From NCBI RefSeq assembly GCF_020991455.1, contig NZ_JAJMOX010000001.1, positions 310,001 to 374,000 of the forward strand: a stretch of 64,000 nucleotides of DNA. Direction: 5' to 3'. Made by a program: the position numbers and the translations under genes. This document shows positions 62,558-64,000 of the stretch, one piece after another; the stretch's first letter is position 1; every line of letters begins with the position of its first letter. Origin of the DNA: Flavobacterium sp. JAS. GTDB taxonomy: Bacteria > Bacteroidota > Bacteroidia > Flavobacteriales > Flavobacteriaceae. The notes beneath the pieces are model-generated. The model was not told where the DNA came from. It worked only from the letters and a program-made list of their open reading frames with translations, and did no database searches.

Positions 62558-63358
62558 ATGATTTTCAGTATCTTATTAGTTTGTTCCCTTACTTCAATAA
62601 TTCATTTCGTAGCGATTGTTAGTTTATCAGCTAAAATTGTGGGGACCAGAACCGGACGAATCGCTTCTTCTGCTTCCATATTCAACGTTGTAATTGTTAT
62701 TTCGCAATTTTCCAATACTATTCAAGCTCCTTTGTTAACAAAAACGATAGAAAACAGTATTAATCAGGGAAATTTGCCAAATAATTTAATGTTTAGAGGT
62801 ATCATTTTATCTGCAACTATTGGATGTATTTTAGGAGGGTTATTTATACCAACAATTCATAGGTTTATGGAAAGAGGCGTAAATGCTTTATATAATAATC
62901 GTTCCATTTTTGTTATACTCATAAAATCGTTTCGCTTAGAGACAGTTATTCATTTTAAGAGGAGTTTTGCCTTACCTAAGAAAGATAATTTTTTCAGATT
63001 GAATAGATATAAAGACATATATATTGAGTTAGTACTACTGAATGTTCTTGTTTATGCATTTATAACAGTAAGTGTACTCTCGTGTTTATATGCTGGTTAT
63101 TTAAATCCAAATTTGAGAACAACATCATTATCTATGAGTGGTGTTGCAGTTAGTTTAGGTGCAATAGGCATGATGTTGTTTATAGAGCCATACCATGCAA
63201 CATTAACGGATAAAGTAATAGATGGCACCGTTACTGAATCATTTTTCAGGAGGCATCTTACCTTTGTTGTTATTGCTCGCATTTTTGGTACAATTCTGGG
63301 GCAATTTGTATTTATTCCTTTGGCCTGGATGATTGTAAAATTAGCTGAAATGCTATAA
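62558..63358 (+). CDS. Amj-family (DUF2837) lipid II flippase homologue
   Basis: 267 aa and polytopic with six to seven TM segments. The conserved AKIVGTRTGRIASSASIFNVVIVISQFSNTIQAPLL (about 22-57 from this start) is characteristic of the Amj family, which in Bacillus subtilis can replace MurJ in moving lipid II across the membrane. I chose ATG 62558; a TTG at 62546 would add four residues and is less likely. It lies 52 bases after the glycosyltransferase on the same strand. In Bacteroidota MurJ normally does this job, so a clustered Amj may serve a lipid-linked glycan made by its neighbours (inference). Confidence 0.75.
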   Translation: MIFSILLVCSLTSIIHFVAIVSLSAKIVGTRTGRIASSASIFNVVIVISQFSNTIQAPLLTKTIENSINQGNLPNNLMFRGIILSATIGCILGGLFIPTIHRFMERGVNALYNNRSIFVILIKSFRLETVIHFKRSFALPKKDNFFRLNRYKDIYIELVLLNVLVYAFITVSVLSCLYAGYLNPNLRTTSLSMSGVAVSLGAIGMMLFIEPYHATLTDKVIDGTVTESFFRRHLTFVVIARIFGTILGQFVFIPLAWMIVKLAEML

Positions 63359-63494
63359 AATAAAATCCAAACTCTACTTTTGTAGGGTTGAGATGTCGAT
63401 CCTATTAAAAATTTGGAACTATATTAAGATACGTCATATATATACCTTAAATTAGAGTTTTATTTTAAAATAGAATTCACAATTCAAAAAAGAA

Positions 63495-64000
63495 ATGCCT
63501 TTATTTCAAACCATACAATTCAACGAAACTACCAAAATCTTAGTTTGGCAAATAACCGAATCTTTTGAGGAGTTATTGAGTAAAGTAGTTTTAAAAGAAA
63601 AAACGCAGCTTCGTCTAGACGGCATGAAGTCACAAATGCATCAGCGTGCTTTTTTGAGCGTTCGTATGTTGATACAGGAAATGGGTTTTACAGATCACGA
63701 ATTGCATTATGACGAGTTTGGTAAACCTTATTTTGATTGTCATAATTATATTTCAATCACACATTCGCATGATTTTGCAGCCATAATAATCAGCGACGAA
63801 ACAGTTGGAATAGATATGGAATTACAACGTGAAAAAATTCTTAGAATCGCCGATAAGTTTGTTGATACTGAAAACAGTTATTTATCCCGAAACTCCACAA
63901 CTCAAAATGTCGCAGATTATATTAGAGAGCTTACTGTAATCTGGGGTGCAAAAGAAGCCATATTTAAAATTAGAAATGAAAAAGGAATCAGTTTTAAAGA
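63495..64000 (+). CDS. 4'-phosphopantetheinyl transferase (Sfp type), 3' end outside window
   Basis: Activates carrier proteins by attaching phosphopantetheine from CoA. 168 residues are visible. The Sfp landmarks are complete: the start of the second half SITHSHDFAAIIIS, the Mg-binding VGIDMEL (about 108-114) and WGAKEAIFKI (about 153-162). Start ATG 63495 gives MPLFQTIQFNETT. The open frame runs to the window edge. In Flavobacterium I recall it next to ahcY, which supports an insertion of the three preceding genes. Confidence 0.9.
   Translation, partial: MPLFQTIQFNETTKILVWQITESFEELLSKVVLKEKTQLRLDGMKSQMHQRAFLSVRMLIQEMGFTDHELHYDEFGKPYFDCHNYISITHSHDFAAIIISDETVGIDMELQREKILRIADKFVDTENSYLSRNSTTQNVADYIRELTVIWGAKEAIFKIRNEKGISFK

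Noticed and set aside
1..64000. CRISPR array, tRNA or rRNA genes, prophage or IS element
   Set aside because: No regularly spaced repeats, tRNA-like cloverleaf, transposase, integrase or phage gene was recognised on reading both strands.

Overview
The window looks like chromosome from a Flavobacterium-type member of the Bacteroidota. The DNA is AT-rich. Two promoters fit the Bacteroidota pattern TTG-N19-TAnnTTTG. The genes include markers of the phylum: the type IX secretion proteins PorU and PorV, the gliding lipoprotein GldJ, a SusC/SusD pair, and many lipoproteins with a cysteine close to the N-terminus. No rRNA, tRNA, CRISPR array, phage or insertion sequence was seen.

Positions 1-23173 are mostly core genome. 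A signal-peptide gene runs off the left edge, followed by rplU-rpmA, an orphan polytopic membrane protein with a TTG start, an AsmA-like protein, miaE, a glycosyltransferase and an AraC regulator next to an AhpD-like protein. Then comes a minus-strand block: M1 aminopeptidase, pyruvate dehydrogenase E2 and E1-alpha, cytidine deaminase, porV and porU. It faces the plus-strand pair gldJ and murF. PorU and PorV act together at the outer membrane to process and anchor type IX secretion cargo. GldJ belongs to the gliding and secretion machinery.

Positions 23212-43382 form a polysaccharide utilisation locus. A membrane-spanning sensor-regulator (beta-propeller, Y_Y_Y domain, TM, LuxR helix-turn-helix) diverges from susC, susD and a surface glycan-binding lipoprotein. 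These are followed by four GH30 enzymes in two pairs of relatives, a GH5-CBM6 enzyme, an endonuclease/exonuclease/phosphatase-fold protein and a GH3 beta-glucosidase. The set of functions resembles known beta-1,6-glucan loci, so a fungal-type beta-glucan is the likely substrate (inference).

Positions 43616-58746 are a mosaic. They hold a transglutaminase-like DUF3857 protein, a NUDIX-derived regulator with a destroyed Nudix box, YjbR, an AraC regulator with two tandem short-chain dehydrogenases, and an alkylation-response cluster (AlkB, Ada-like Zn protein, a second 2-oxoglutarate oxygenase, alpha/beta hydrolase, AraC-MGMT fusion). A GNAT acetyltransferase, an SMR transporter, a WG-repeat protein and a patatin-barrel protein follow.

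Positions 58933-64000 hold ahcY and, at the right edge, the start of an Sfp-type phosphopantetheinyl transferase. Between them is a very AT-rich three-gene block: a PIG-L-like protein with an altered metal motif, a GT4-like glycosyltransferase and an Amj-type lipid II flippase homologue. This block looks like an insertion and is the best candidate for an undescribed envelope-glycan module. Intergenic regions also carry several large perfect or nested inverted repeats.
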